Position numbers and translations under genes: made by a program. A stretch of DNA of 64,000 nt from NCBI RefSeq assembly GCF_002015035.1, contig NZ_MUXY01000007.1:36982-100981 (forward strand). Direction: 5' to 3'. Positions 11,638 through 20,316 of this stretch are shown one piece after another (position 1 is the stretch's first letter; each line of letters starts with the position of its first letter). Below the pieces are notes generated by a model. The model saw nothing but the letters and a program-made list of their open reading frames with translations. It was not told the origin of the DNA and searched no databases. Source of the DNA: Haemophilus parahaemolyticus. Its GTDB lineage: Bacteria; Pseudomonadota; Gammaproteobacteria; Enterobacterales; Pasteurellaceae.

Positions 11638-12693
11638 ATGGCAGATTATCCAATTGACCGTGTGATGGCGTTTGATAAGCGGGCTTATCAGGCGATTGAT
11701 AAATTGTTGGCTGAGGAAGGGATTAAACTCGACCCGAATTTAGATTACACCTGTGCGATGTATGATGAAGAGGGTGAAATTATCGCAACGGGAAGTTGTT
11801 TTGCTAATAGTTTGCGATGTTTGGCAGTTTCCTCAGCACATCAAGGTGAGGGGCTAATGAATGCGATTGTGACCCATTTGATTAACAAGCAATACGAACG
11901 GGGTAATTCGCATATTTTTCTTTACACTAAATGCAATTCCGCAAAGTTTTTCCAGAGTTTGGGTTTTTATGAAATTGTGCGTATTGAAGACAAATTGGTG
12001 TTTATGGAGAACCAACGTAAGGGTTTTGCAAATTATTTAGAAAATCTGACCGCTTGTGTGCCTAAAGTTCAAGCAAGGCAGCGAGTTGCAGCGATTGTGA
12101 TGAACGCCAATCCGTTTACGCTGGGGCACCAGTATTTGGTTGAAAAGGCTTCACGTGAGAATGATGTTGTGCATCTGTTTGTGGTGAGCGAAGATAAAAG
12201 CCTCGTACCATTTTCAGTGCGTAAGCAGTTGGTAGAAGCGGGTGTGGTGCATTTACCAAATGTTTATTGCCACGAAACTGCGTCTTATATGATTAGTTCT
12301 GTAACCTTTCCAAGCTATTTCCAAGAGAATGAAAATGCGGTGATTGAGAGCAATGCATTGCTTGATTTGCAGATTTTCAGTCAGATAGCCAAAGCATTGG
12401 ATATTCAACGCCGTTATGTGGGTGAAGAGCCGTTTAGCCGCGTAACTAACCTTTACAACCAGATTATGCAAACAGAATTGCCGAAAGCGGGGATTGAGTA
12501 TGTGGTTGTGCCACGTAAGGCGAGTGAAGGGCAAGCGATTAGTGCTTCTAGCGTACGAGCAGCGATACAAGCGGGCGATTTTGAGAAAGTTTCTGCAATG
12601 TTGCCTGAGAGCAGCTACCAATTTTTATTGAGTGCGGAAGGGCAGAAAGTGGTGCAACGCATTCAGCAGGCAGAGGACGTGATTCATTATTAA
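11638..12693 (+). CDS. citC: [Citrate (pro-3S)-lyase] ligase
   Basis: This 351-residue protein has an N-terminal GNAT-like region (residues about 20-130) and a C-terminal nucleotidyltransferase domain with NANPFTLGHQYLVE and the late motif ISASSVRAAI. CitC uses ATP to acetylate the prosthetic group of the acyl carrier subunit of citrate lyase and so activates it. The usual neighbours citD, citE, citF, citX and citG are absent, so the target enzyme must be encoded elsewhere, or this is a relic. It is followed after 16 bp by a gph-like phosphatase and is probably cotranscribed with it. Confidence 0.92.
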   Translation: MADYPIDRVMAFDKRAYQAIDKLLAEEGIKLDPNLDYTCAMYDEEGEIIATGSCFANSLRCLAVSSAHQGEGLMNAIVTHLINKQYERGNSHIFLYTKCNSAKFFQSLGFYEIVRIEDKLVFMENQRKGFANYLENLTACVPKVQARQRVAAIVMNANPFTLGHQYLVEKASRENDVVHLFVVSEDKSLVPFSVRKQLVEAGVVHLPNVYCHETASYMISSVTFPSYFQENENAVIESNALLDLQIFSQIAKALDIQRRYVGEEPFSRVTNLYNQIMQTELPKAGIEYVVVPRKASEGQAISASSVRAAIQAGDFEKVSAMLPESSYQFLLSAEGQKVVQRIQQAEDVIHY

Positions 12694-12709
12694 TTTGTAA
12701 GGGATAAAA

Positions 12710-13384
12710 ATGGCTTTTAAATATAAAGTGATTGGTTTTGACTTGGATGGTACGCTGATTAACACCTTGCCAGATTTAACGTTAGTGGTAAATTCGATGT
12801 TCTTAGAGCACGGTTTGCCAACGGTAACGCAGGAAAAAGTGCTCAGCTGGGTGGGGAAAGGTGCAGATATTTTCTTTCAAAATGCGGTAAATTACACGGG
12901 TAAACTGTTTGATGCAATGCAATTGACCAGTATGCGTGCGAGCTTTGATAAGTTTTATGCCACTTATGTATGTGAAGAGAGCACGCTCTATCCTAATGTT
13001 AAAGAAACGCTGGAAGCCTTGAAAGCCAAAGGGTTTACGCTGGTAGTGATTACCAATAAACCAACCCGTTTGGTTGAGCCTGTGTTAAGTGCATTTGGGA
13101 TTTATTCACTCTTTAGTGAAACTTTAGGCGGTCAATCATTACCAAAAATCAAACCAAATCCAGACCCGATGTGGTTTATTTGCAAGAAATTCGGCATTCA
13201 GCCAAGTGAATTGCTTTTTGTGGGTGATTCTGAAAATGATGTGATTGCCTCAACAAGAGCAGGTTGTGATGTGGTCGGTTTAACTTACGGCTACAACTAT
13301 AATGTGCCGATTGAGCAAGCAAATCCAACATTTGTGACGTCAAATTTTGCAGATGTGTTAGAAATTGCGACAAAAGAAATCTAA
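12710..13384 (+). CDS. gph: Phosphoglycolate phosphatase-like HAD hydrolase
   Basis: This 224-residue protein has the HAD motifs: FDLDGTLINT at residues 9-18 with the nucleophilic Asp, VVITNK around residue 117, a conserved Lys in PKIKPNPDP, and FVGDSENDV around 172. The alpha-helical cap after motif I is typical of Gph, which removes 2-phosphoglycolate formed during DNA repair. It follows citC by 16 bp; a link with citrate lyase is not evident. A related sugar-phosphate phosphatase activity cannot be excluded. Confidence 0.85.
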   Translation: MAFKYKVIGFDLDGTLINTLPDLTLVVNSMFLEHGLPTVTQEKVLSWVGKGADIFFQNAVNYTGKLFDAMQLTSMRASFDKFYATYVCEESTLYPNVKETLEALKAKGFTLVVITNKPTRLVEPVLSAFGIYSLFSETLGGQSLPKIKPNPDPMWFICKKFGIQPSELLFVGDSENDVIASTRAGCDVVGLTYGYNYNVPIEQANPTFVTSNFADVLEIATKEI

Positions 13385-13482
13385 TTTTTGAGGTGCTAGA
13401 GAGTAAAAAGGGTGTTTTTGTCTAAAAAATACTTATTTTGAACTTAATTTGTGCAATGTTAAAGATGTTTTTAAAAATATGT

Positions 13483-13510
13483 TTGACTTAATTTTAAGAT
13501 TCTCTATAAT
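13483..13510 (+). promoter_or_regulatory. Promoter of the tRNA-Leu/tRNA-Gly cluster
   Basis: TTGACT (13483-13488) and TATAAT (13505-13510) are 16 bp apart. The string CTCTATAATGCA at the -10 region is shared with the promoter of the second tRNA cluster at 59835-59862. Confidence 0.85.
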
Positions 13511-13553
13511 GCATATCGTTATTCAGTTTTACTGAATGATGTAATAAAAAGTT

Positions 13554-13640
13554 GCCCGAGTGGCGGAATCGGTAGACGCAAGGGATTTAAAATCCCTCGC
13601 CTTTCGGGGCGTGCCAGTTCAAGTCTGGCCTCGGGCACCA
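13554..13640 (+). tRNA. tRNA-Leu (anticodon TAA), copy 1
   Basis: An 87-nt tRNA with the long variable arm of the leucine type (CGCCTTTCGGGGCG), anticodon TAA in ATTTAAAA, T-arm GTTCAAGTC and an encoded CCA end. It is identical to the copy at 13746. Confidence 0.97.
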
Positions 13641-13658
13641 TTTTAAAGCAACTTAAAT

Positions 13659-13734
<76 letters not shown>

Positions 13735-13745
13735 TTTTAAAATAT

Positions 13746-13832
13746 GCCCGAGTGGCGGAATCGGTAGACGCAAGGGATTTAAAATCCCTCGCCTTTCGGG
13801 GCGTGCCAGTTCAAGTCTGGCCTCGGGCACCA
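13746..13832 (+). tRNA. tRNA-Leu (anticodon TAA), copy 2
   Basis: An 87-nt tRNA identical to the copy at 13554. It is part of a tandem duplication with a 192-bp period that also includes tRNA-Gly; the spacers between genes differ slightly. Confidence 0.97.
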
Positions 13833-13850
13833 TTTTAAAATAATTTAAAT

Positions 13851-13926
<76 letters not shown>

Positions 13927-13951
13927 TTTCTTACAATAGAAAATAAATGAT

Positions 13952-13973
13952 AGCACCATAAGGTGCTTTTTTT
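13952..13973 (+). terminator. Terminator of the tRNA cluster
   Basis: AGCACC (13952-13957) pairs with GGTGCT (13962-13967), followed by seven T. Confidence 0.85.
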
Positions 13974-14091
13974 ACGTCTAAAATTTTCCTATCTACGTTA
14001 TTGTTTCTTTAATTTGTTCTCTAACCTTTTGCCTCATTTCTTATGTGAGCGTACTATAATGGTATTTGTTTTTATTGATGAGGAATATAAA

Positions 14092-14385
14092 ATGTCAAAA
14101 ACGCTCCAGCAAAAAGCGGACGAAGCCCACAATATGTGTAAATTAAAAGACGATTCAATGCTAGACAACGCTGATCGCCAAATTGCCTTTGAGGCTGTTT
14201 ATGATAGCGAAGCACAAGCAAAACAAGCGGTCGAATTTTTCACGCAAAAAGCAAAATCGGTGGAAACAGAGGCTTGTCAAATGAAGTCAGAAATCAAACC
14301 GCTTGCAGATGGCTTTTTAATGCAGATGTGGATTGAATTTAGCTGTCAAGCAGAAGTGGTGTTATTCCAAATGGCGGTGAGATAA
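14092..14385 (+). CDS. YfcZ/YiiS family small protein (DUF406)
   Basis: This 97-residue acidic cytoplasmic protein begins MSKTLQQKADEAHNMCKLKD, a pattern known from the YfcZ/YiiS (DUF406) family of Enterobacteria and Pasteurellaceae. Its function is not known. ATG 14092 is chosen because GAGGAA lies 6 bp upstream and TATAAT (14055-14060) provides a -10 box; an earlier in-frame start would run through the preceding terminator. An uptake-signal core lies inside the gene at 14223-14232. Confidence 0.82.
   Translation: MSKTLQQKADEAHNMCKLKDDSMLDNADRQIAFEAVYDSEAQAKQAVEFFTQKAKSVETEACQMKSEIKPLADGFLMQMWIEFSCQAEVVLFQMAVR
14223..14232 (+). repeat. DNA uptake signal core (Apl-type) ACAAGCGGTC
   Basis: This 10-mer, followed by GAATTTTT, is the uptake sequence core used by the A. 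pleuropneumoniae branch of Pasteurellaceae; the H. influenzae branch uses AAGTGCGGT. Other copies on the minus strand are at 12048-12057, 16664-16673 and 56107-56116. Many shorter AAGCGGT matches occur. Confidence 0.85.
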
Positions 14386-14388
14386 AAA

Positions 14389-14410
14389 AGAGGGCATTTG
14401 CCCTCTGTTT

Positions 14411-14412
<2 letters not shown>
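14389..14412. terminator. Bidirectional terminator between the YfcZ-family gene and hemB
   Basis: AGAGGGCA (14389-14396) pairs with TGCCCTCT (14399-14406), with A-rich sequence on the left and T-rich sequence on the right. It can serve both converging genes. Confidence 0.85.
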
Positions 14413-15451
<1,039 letters not shown>

Positions 15452-15454
15452 TTA

Positions 15455-15652
15455 ATTTCTTCGCTAATTACTTCTGCCAAATCTCCCCTACCCCTCTTTG
15501 CTAAAGAGGGGAATATCCTTTAGCAGGTAAGATAATATGGCTAATCTAATGATGTTGAAGTGTAGGCTCAGTAATTTAATTTTCTGTGATCTGAACCCCT
15601 CTTTAGCAAAGAGGGGTAGGGGAGATTTGGCAGAAGTAATTACCGAAGAAAT
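15455..15652. mobile_element. MITE-like element, copy 1 (57-bp inverted ends)
   Basis: The left end 15455-15511 and the right end 15596-15652 are inverted repeats of 57 bp differing at a single position. Each contains the perfect hairpin CCCCTCTTT-AGC-AAAGAGGGG and the segment TAGGGGAGATTTGGCAG. The 84-bp centre has no gene. A second copy of the same size lies at 55240-55445 and a rearranged relative at 38296-38406. There is no transposase, so any mobility would be supplied in trans. It forms the upstream region of hemB. Confidence 0.8.
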
Positions 15653-15676
15653 AACTAAATTATTCAAACAAGTAGT

Positions 15677-15702
15677 AAAAATTAACCCGCTTTCGCGGGC
15701 TA
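15677..15702 (-). terminator. Terminator of the tat operon
   Basis: On the minus strand GCCCGC, GAAA, GCGGGT is followed by TAATTTTTAC, directly behind the tatC stop codon. Confidence 0.75.
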
Positions 15703-15705
15703 AGA

Positions 15706-16458
15706 TTAAGCGTTTTCTTCGCTCGTGGTTTCTTCTTCTCGTGGTTTGTAGAATCTGGCACAAATCACGCCAATTTCAAACAACAAGCACATTGGCACAG
15801 CCAAGAGTGTTTGCGAGAAAATATCGGGCGGGGTAAGTAACATCCCGATGATGAATGATGCAACGATGATATATGGACGTTTTTCCCGCAAATCTTTAGG
15901 AGTAGTAACGCCTGCCCAACAGAGCAAAATAATCGCTACAGGCACTTCAAAACAGAGACCAAATGCTAAGAAAATAGTGAGCACGAAATCTAAGTAGCTA
16001 CTGATGTCGGTTGCCATCTGTACGCCTTCAGGCGTAGTACTGGTTAAGAAACCGAACACGATTGGGAACACCACATAGTAAGCAAATGCCACGCCACAGT
16101 AGAACAGCAAGGTGCTTGAGACTAAGAGTGGGTAGATCAGGCGTTTTTCGTGTTTATATAATGCGGGGGCAACGAATGCCCAAATTTGGTACAAAATATA
16201 AGGTACTGAAAGGAAAATCGCCGTGACAATTGTGAGCTTAATCGGGGTAAAGAATGGCGTTGCCACGTTAGTAGCGATCATCGTTGCCCCTGCTGGCAAG
16301 TTGCTGGTCAGCGGTGTTGCCAACAAGGTGTAGATGTCATTCGCCCAATACACTAACGTACAGAAAACTACTAATACAAACACCAAACTACGTAGTAAGC
16401 GGTTGCGCAGTTCAATCAGATGAGCGATAAGCGGTTGAGATTGATCAGCTTCTTGCAT
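15706..16458 (-). CDS. tatC: Sec-independent protein translocase TatC
   Basis: This 250-residue inner-membrane protein with six predicted helices recognises the twin-arginine signal peptide of folded cargo. The N-terminal motif [15 protein letters not shown] and the glutamate in [10 protein letters not shown] are the conserved recognition features. ATG 16458 is chosen because AAGGAG precedes it and it gives the usual N-terminus; it overlaps the end of tatB by 14 bp, which suggests translational coupling. It is the last gene of tatABC. Confidence 0.96.
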   Translation of the reverse strand: MQEADQSQPLIAHLIELRNRLLRSLVFVLVVFCTLVYWANDIYTLLATPLTSNLPAGATMIATNVATPFFTPIKLTIVTAIFLSVPYILYQIWAFVAPALYKHEKRLIYPLLVSSTLLFYCGVAFAYYVVFPIVFGFLTSTTPEGVQMATDISSYLDFVLTIFLAFGLCFEVPVAIILLCWAGVTTPKDLREKRPYIIVASFIIGMLLTPPDIFSQTLLAVPMCLLFEIGVICARFYKPREEETTSEENA

Positions 16459-17056
16459 TCTCTTTCTCCTTGTCTTTTTGAAGTGCTTGCGGTGCAGGCT
16501 CGTCATCATCTGGTGGATAATAAATCGAGAGTTTCTCCGAAAGTAGGGCTTCGTCTAACTCTGCTTGTTCCGCATCTTCTGCAGTTGTCACCGTTTTTTC
16601 CTCGGCGGTAAGCGGTGGATTTTCTTCAGCGTTTTGCTCTTTTGCGTTTTCTTGCACATTTTCGACCGCTTGTTCTACGTCTTTGAGCTTACTCTCGGTT
16701 TCGATTTTCGCCTGAATTTCTGCCACTTGTTCATCGGTTAATTTAGTAATTTCACCTTTGGCGGTGTTCAAATCCTGCTGCATTTTATTGGCAGATTGTT
16801 TAAGTTCTTCAACGGTTTTGCTTAATTCTGGTGAAAGTGAACTTAAATTTAATTCCTCTGCTTTTTTTATGCTGTCTTTGAGTTCTTGTAGCTTAAGTTC
16901 TTGAGCCAATTCGTTTTGCACGTTTGCCGCCAAGCCACGAATAGTTCGTACCCACCCCATCACGGTGCGGATCGCAATTGGCAAACGTTGTGGGCCTAGC
17001 ACGACTAAGCCCACAATTAACACGAGTAATAGTTCGGAAAAACCAATATCAAACAC
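16445..17056 (-). CDS. tatB: Sec-independent protein translocase TatB
   Basis: This 203-residue protein has an N-terminal membrane helix ([20 protein letters not shown]), the GPQRLP hinge, an amphipathic helix and a long charged cytoplasmic tail rich in Glu, Lys and Gln. TatB forms the receptor complex with TatC. It starts 3 bp after tatA and overlaps tatC. The tail is longer than in many homologues, and tail length is known to vary. Confidence 0.95.
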   Translation of the reverse strand: MFDIGFSELLLVLIVGLVVLGPQRLPIAIRTVMGWVRTIRGLAANVQNELAQELKLQELKDSIKKAEELNLSSLSPELSKTVEELKQSANKMQQDLNTAKGEITKLTDEQVAEIQAKIETESKLKDVEQAVENVQENAKEQNAEENPPLTAEEKTVTTAEDAEQAELDEALLSEKLSIYYPPDDDEPAPQALQKDKEKENARS

Positions 17057-17059
17057 GGG

Positions 17060-17284
17060 TTATGCCTGCTCTTTTTCGGTTGTTTTTTGTTGTTCAGCGT
17101 TGCTTGATTTTGCTTCGACTTTATCGAAAGCTGCATCTTGAGGCTTTTCATCTGCCATGGCTTTTTTGAAGCCTTTCACGGATTCGCCCAAGTCTTGACC
17201 TAAAGTGCGTAATTTTTTCGTACCGAAAAGTAACACAATGATTGCGACCACGATCAGTAATTGCCAAATGCTAATTCCACCCAT
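17060..17284 (-). CDS. tatA: Sec-independent protein translocase TatA
   Basis: This 74-residue protein starts [20 protein letters not shown] and continues with [20 protein letters not shown], the membrane helix, hinge and amphipathic helix of TatA, the pore-forming component. ATG 17284 has GAGG upstream; an in-frame extension further upstream lacks support. It is the first gene of tatABC. Confidence 0.96.
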   Translation of the reverse strand: MGGISIWQLLIVVAIIVLLFGTKKLRTLGQDLGESVKGFKKAMADEKPQDAAFDKVEAKSSNAEQQKTTEKEQA

Positions 17285-17635
17285 ATTAAAATCCTCTTTT
17301 GTTAATAAAGTGTTGAAATAGTGAGAGTTCATTATACGCTGAAATCATAAAAAAGAAATCTCCCCCAAAATGAATAAACGGGAAGTATGACAATCCTCAA
17401 ATTTTGTTGAATAAAACGCCACAAAACTTGACTCTTTCGTACAAGATAGGTAGTATTCGCACCGCTATTTTTACTTGAGGATTACATTTTGGACAGTCAT
17501 AGTCGATACTTTTCAGATTTTTATTGATTACCCGCCTTGTCCAACCTCAGGTTGCCGATATGGTCGGTAACTTTCGTTTAGTATCTTTCCCCTTGTTCAT
17601 TTTGTTCATCACCTCCTAACTCGGAGAAATGAAAA
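17285..17635 (+). promoter_or_regulatory. 351-bp divergent region; possible structured corA leader with a 12-codon leader ORF
   Basis: The gap between tatA and corA has no ordinary gene. It holds a candidate leader ORF at 17489-17527 (TTG start, GAGGA 8 bp upstream, peptide MDSHSRYFSDFY). Several small hairpins follow, such as CAACCT/AGGTTG around 17541, CCGA/TCGG, and CTCC (17613-17616) facing GGAG (17623-17626), the ribosome-binding site of corA. In Salmonella, corA is controlled by a leader peptide; an analogous system here is an inference from layout only. Confidence 0.4.
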
Positions 17636-18589
17636 ATGATTCGTGCTTTTGCATTAGACCATGCTCGCCTCGTCAGCCTTGACGAAACCTCTCGCGATCA
17701 ATTAAACGATGCGATTTGGATAGATTTAATCGATCCAAGCGATGATGAACGTAGCGTATTAAAACTCGGCTTAGACCAAACACTCGCAGAAGAGCACGAG
17801 TTAGAAGACTTAGAAGCTTCTGCTCGCTTTTTCGAAGATGAAGATGGTTTACACCTTCATTCCTTCTTTTACTGCTTAGATGACGACGATTACGCCGATA
17901 TTTCAACGGTCGCATTTACCATTCGCGATGGGCGTTTGTTCACATTGCGTGAGCGTGATTTGCCTGCATTCCGCTTATATCGTATGCGTTCTCGTCGAAT
18001 GAAATTGCTTGATAGCAACGCTTATGAATTATTGCTTGACCTGTTCGAGACCAAAATCGAACAGTTGGCGGATGTAATCGAAACGGTTTATGCTGATTTA
18101 GAAAATATGAGCCACGTGATTTTGGACGGCAAACAAGAGGGCGACAGCCTGAATGAAGCGCTTTCAGACCTTACCGAATTGGAAGATGTGAGCTCAAAAG
18201 TGCGTTTGTGCTTGATGGATACGCAACGTGCGTTGAGTTTCTTACTACGCAAAACCCGTTTGCCAAACAACCAGCTCGAACAAGCACGCGATATTATGCG
18301 AGATATTGAATCTTTGCAGCCGCACAATGAATCGTTGTTCCAAAAAGTGAACTTCTTAATGCAGGCGGCAATGGGTTTCATCAATATTGAACAGAACCGT
18401 ATTATGAAATTCTTTTCGGTAGTTTCTGTGATGTTCCTCCCTGCAACATTGGTGGCATCTACTTACGGAATGAACTTTGAGTTTATGCCAGAGCTTCATT
18501 TCAAATATGGTTATCCAATGGCGATTTGCTTGATGATTGTTGCTGCAGCTTCTCCATATTGGTATTTTAAACGGAAAGGATGGTTGTAA
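17636..18589 (+). CDS. corA: Magnesium/cobalt transporter CorA
   Basis: This 317-residue protein has a large acidic cytoplasmic funnel domain (residues about 1-250) and two C-terminal membrane helices with the selectivity motif YGMNFE between them, followed by the basic end YFKRKGWL. CorA forms a pentameric channel for magnesium, cobalt and nickel. ATG 17636 lies 9 bp after GGAG; an ATG 7 bp earlier is in another frame. The long upstream region may regulate translation. Confidence 0.97.
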   Translation: MIRAFALDHARLVSLDETSRDQLNDAIWIDLIDPSDDERSVLKLGLDQTLAEEHELEDLEASARFFEDEDGLHLHSFFYCLDDDDYADISTVAFTIRDGRLFTLRERDLPAFRLYRMRSRRMKLLDSNAYELLLDLFETKIEQLADVIETVYADLENMSHVILDGKQEGDSLNEALSDLTELEDVSSKVRLCLMDTQRALSFLLRKTRLPNNQLEQARDIMRDIESLQPHNESLFQKVNFLMQAAMGFINIEQNRIMKFFSVVSVMFLPATLVASTYGMNFEFMPELHFKYGYPMAICLMIVAAASPYWYFKRKGWL

Positions 18590-18590
18590 A

Positions 18591-18628
18591 AAATGCCTCT
18601 CTTTATTGGATAAAGAGAGGCATTTTTA
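18591..18628 (+). terminator. Terminator of corA
   Basis: AAATGCCTCTCTTTAT and its complement form a 16-bp stem with a 3-base loop, ending in five T. Confidence 0.92.
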
Positions 18629-18704
18629 TCATTTTCGTGGATAAATCTTGAATTATTTGAGGTTACCTTACTCAAGCGGTCAATTTTTACCAATAAAATG
18701 TAAA

Positions 18705-19046
18705 TTAAATGCTAAAAGAAGAACCACAGCCACAGGTTGAACTTGCATTCGGATTCTGCACTACAAAACGTGAACCATCTAGTCCTTCGGTGTAATCGAC
18801 TGTGCCACCGATCAAATATTGTAAACTCATTGGATCCACTACTAAACCGACATTTTGGTTTTCAATGGTTAAATCTCCGTCATTAACTTGATCGTCAAAG
18901 GTAAAACCATATTGGAATCCGCTGCAGCCCCCGCCTGTGATATACACACGTAAACGGAGATTGGGATTATCTTCCCCTTCAATTAAACTCTTCACCTTTC
19001 TTGCTGCAGCATCTGTAAAGATGAGAGGAATTTGGATATCACTCAT
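18705..19046 (-). CDS. erpA: Iron-sulfur cluster insertion protein ErpA
   Basis: This 113-residue A-type carrier has the three cluster-binding cysteines in [15 protein letters not shown] and in STCGCGSSF near the C-terminus. ErpA delivers iron-sulfur clusters to apoproteins such as IspG and IspH. In A. pleuropneumoniae the O-antigen locus lies directly next to erpA, and the same is true here: wzz starts 190 bp away on the opposite strand. Confidence 0.95.
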   Translation of the reverse strand: MSDIQIPLIFTDAAARKVKSLIEGEDNPNLRLRVYITGGGCSGFQYGFTFDDQVNDGDLTIENQNVGLVVDPMSLQYLIGGTVDYTEGLDGSRFVVQNPNASSTCGCGSSFSI

Positions 19047-19167
19047 ATTAGCCTTATAACAAAAACAAATAATGGTGTATTATCCCCCAATCTGAGGGTT
19101 TGAGCAAGATCATAAAAAAGTGTAAATTTTAGTAAACTTTTCTATCTATAAGGTATGGAATATCGAC

Positions 19168-19173
19168 TATAAT
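19168..19173 (+). promoter_or_regulatory. Candidate -10 box of the O-antigen operon
   Basis: TATAAT lies 62 bp before wzz and 19 bp before the heptamer repeats. The -35 region at 17 bp spacing (TCTATA) is poor. No RfaH ops element (GGCGGTAG) was seen in 19047-19235. Confidence 0.45.
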
Positions 19174-19192
19174 AAGAAAACTTTATAAGTTA

Positions 19193-19224
19193 TTTTTTGT
19201 TTTTTGTTTTTTGTTTTTTGTTTT
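19193..19224 (+). repeat. Tandem heptamer (TTTTTTG)x4 before wzz
   Basis: Four perfect copies of TTTTTTG (19193-19220) followed by TTTT lie between the candidate -10 box and the AAGGTGGG ribosome-binding site of wzz. Heptamer arrays in promoters of H. influenzae hmwA genes alter expression by slippage; this array is in a position where length change could affect transcription or leader structure. Confidence 0.8.
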
Positions 19225-19235
19225 AAGGTGGGTTT

Positions 19236-20315
19236 ATGGCTGAGGTTTCTTCTCAAAGAAATGACGAGATTGATTTAATTGAACTTTTCCGCGTGTTGTG
19301 GAAGAAAAAAGTGTGGATCGTGCTTTCTGCGTTTGTGTGTACGTTGGTTGCTGGTGTGTATGCATTTACGGCTAAAGAACAGTGGACGTCAACCGCAATT
19401 ATTGTTGCACCACGAACTACTGATTTAGGTACATTATTGCCAGCTCGTGCAGAATATGCTCGTATTATTGGTGATGGTGATTTTTCAGCTGGGAAATTAT
19501 CTGATTCTCTTTACGGGCAATTTAAACATTTCTTACTTTCTAACGATTTAAAACGTCAGTTCTTAGAGCAATCTGAATGGGTAAAAAATTACACCAAAGA
19601 AATGACGGAAGAACAAAAAAGAAAATATATTGAAGAAACTGTTTCTAAATATCTTATTATTCACGAAGTTGACCCTAAGAAAAAAGATTTAACTGAATTA
19701 GATAAAATTAGTTTAAAAATCATCTTTTCTGCAGAAACGCCAAAAGATGCACAATCTGTCCTGACAGAGTATGTCAGTTTTGTAAACCAGTATATTCTTA
19801 ATCAAACAAACCAAGAGTTTAAACTAGGCTTTAACCTTCGTTTAGATGAACTGAAATTTACTAAAGAACAAATTGAAGAGAATCTAACTGAAGCAAAAAA
19901 GGTTCAGGTTGAAAACTTGACAAATGCGTTAGAGATTGCCAAAAAAGCAGGAATTACTGATTTCTCAAGAGGAAATAATAACATCTCTGATTCTAAACTA
20001 GCAGACGGTACATATTTATTTATGCTTGGTGAAAAATACCTGCAAACTCAATTAGATATTGCGAAAAATAACCATGTTGTTTATCCAACAAATTATTATA
20101 GTACGGAAAGACAGTTGAGTAAGCTAACTAAATTAGCCCCTCAGTTAGATTTGGTTGAAAATGTAAAAGCGTATTATTATTTAAGTTCGCCGGATTATCC
20201 TGTGGTAAAGGATAATCCTAAAAGAGTATTAATTTTATTAGCTGGATTTATTTTAGGCTTTATTCTAAGTTCTACTTTCATTGTATTAGGAAACCTATTC
20301 ACAAAAGCTAAATAA
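19236..20315 (+). CDS. wzz: O-antigen chain-length determinant Wzz
   Basis: This 359-residue protein has the polysaccharide co-polymerase layout: a first membrane helix at about residues 31-48 after DEIDLIELFRVLWKKK, a long periplasmic coiled region, and a second helix near the C-terminus (VLILLAGFILGFILSSTFI) preceded by the conserved proline region DNPKR. Wzz controls the number of repeat units added by Wzy. It is the first gene of the operon, with a heptamer array just upstream; the next gene starts 1 bp after its stop. Confidence 0.93.
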   Translation: MAEVSSQRNDEIDLIELFRVLWKKKVWIVLSAFVCTLVAGVYAFTAKEQWTSTAIIVAPRTTDLGTLLPARAEYARIIGDGDFSAGKLSDSLYGQFKHFLLSNDLKRQFLEQSEWVKNYTKEMTEEQKRKYIEETVSKYLIIHEVDPKKKDLTELDKISLKIIFSAETPKDAQSVLTEYVSFVNQYILNQTNQEFKLGFNLRLDELKFTKEQIEENLTEAKKVQVENLTNALEIAKKAGITDFSRGNNNISDSKLADGTYLFMLGEKYLQTQLDIAKNNHVVYPTNYYSTERQLSKLTKLAPQLDLVENVKAYYYLSSPDYPVVKDNPKRVLILLAGFILGFILSSTFIVLGNLFTKAK

Positions 20316-20316
20316 G

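Noticed and set aside
15488..15836. Open frames across the MITE-like element at 15.5 kb on both strands
   Set aside because: They arise from the inverted repeat and the antisense of tatC; no ribosome-binding site or family similarity.
17285..17635. M-box or mgtA-type magnesium riboswitch before corA
   Set aside because: I see small hairpins but not the long conserved M-box core; only a leader ORF and a masked ribosome-binding site are proposed.
19047..19235. RfaH ops/JUMPstart element before the O-antigen operon
   Set aside because: No GGCGGTAG or close match was found in this gap.
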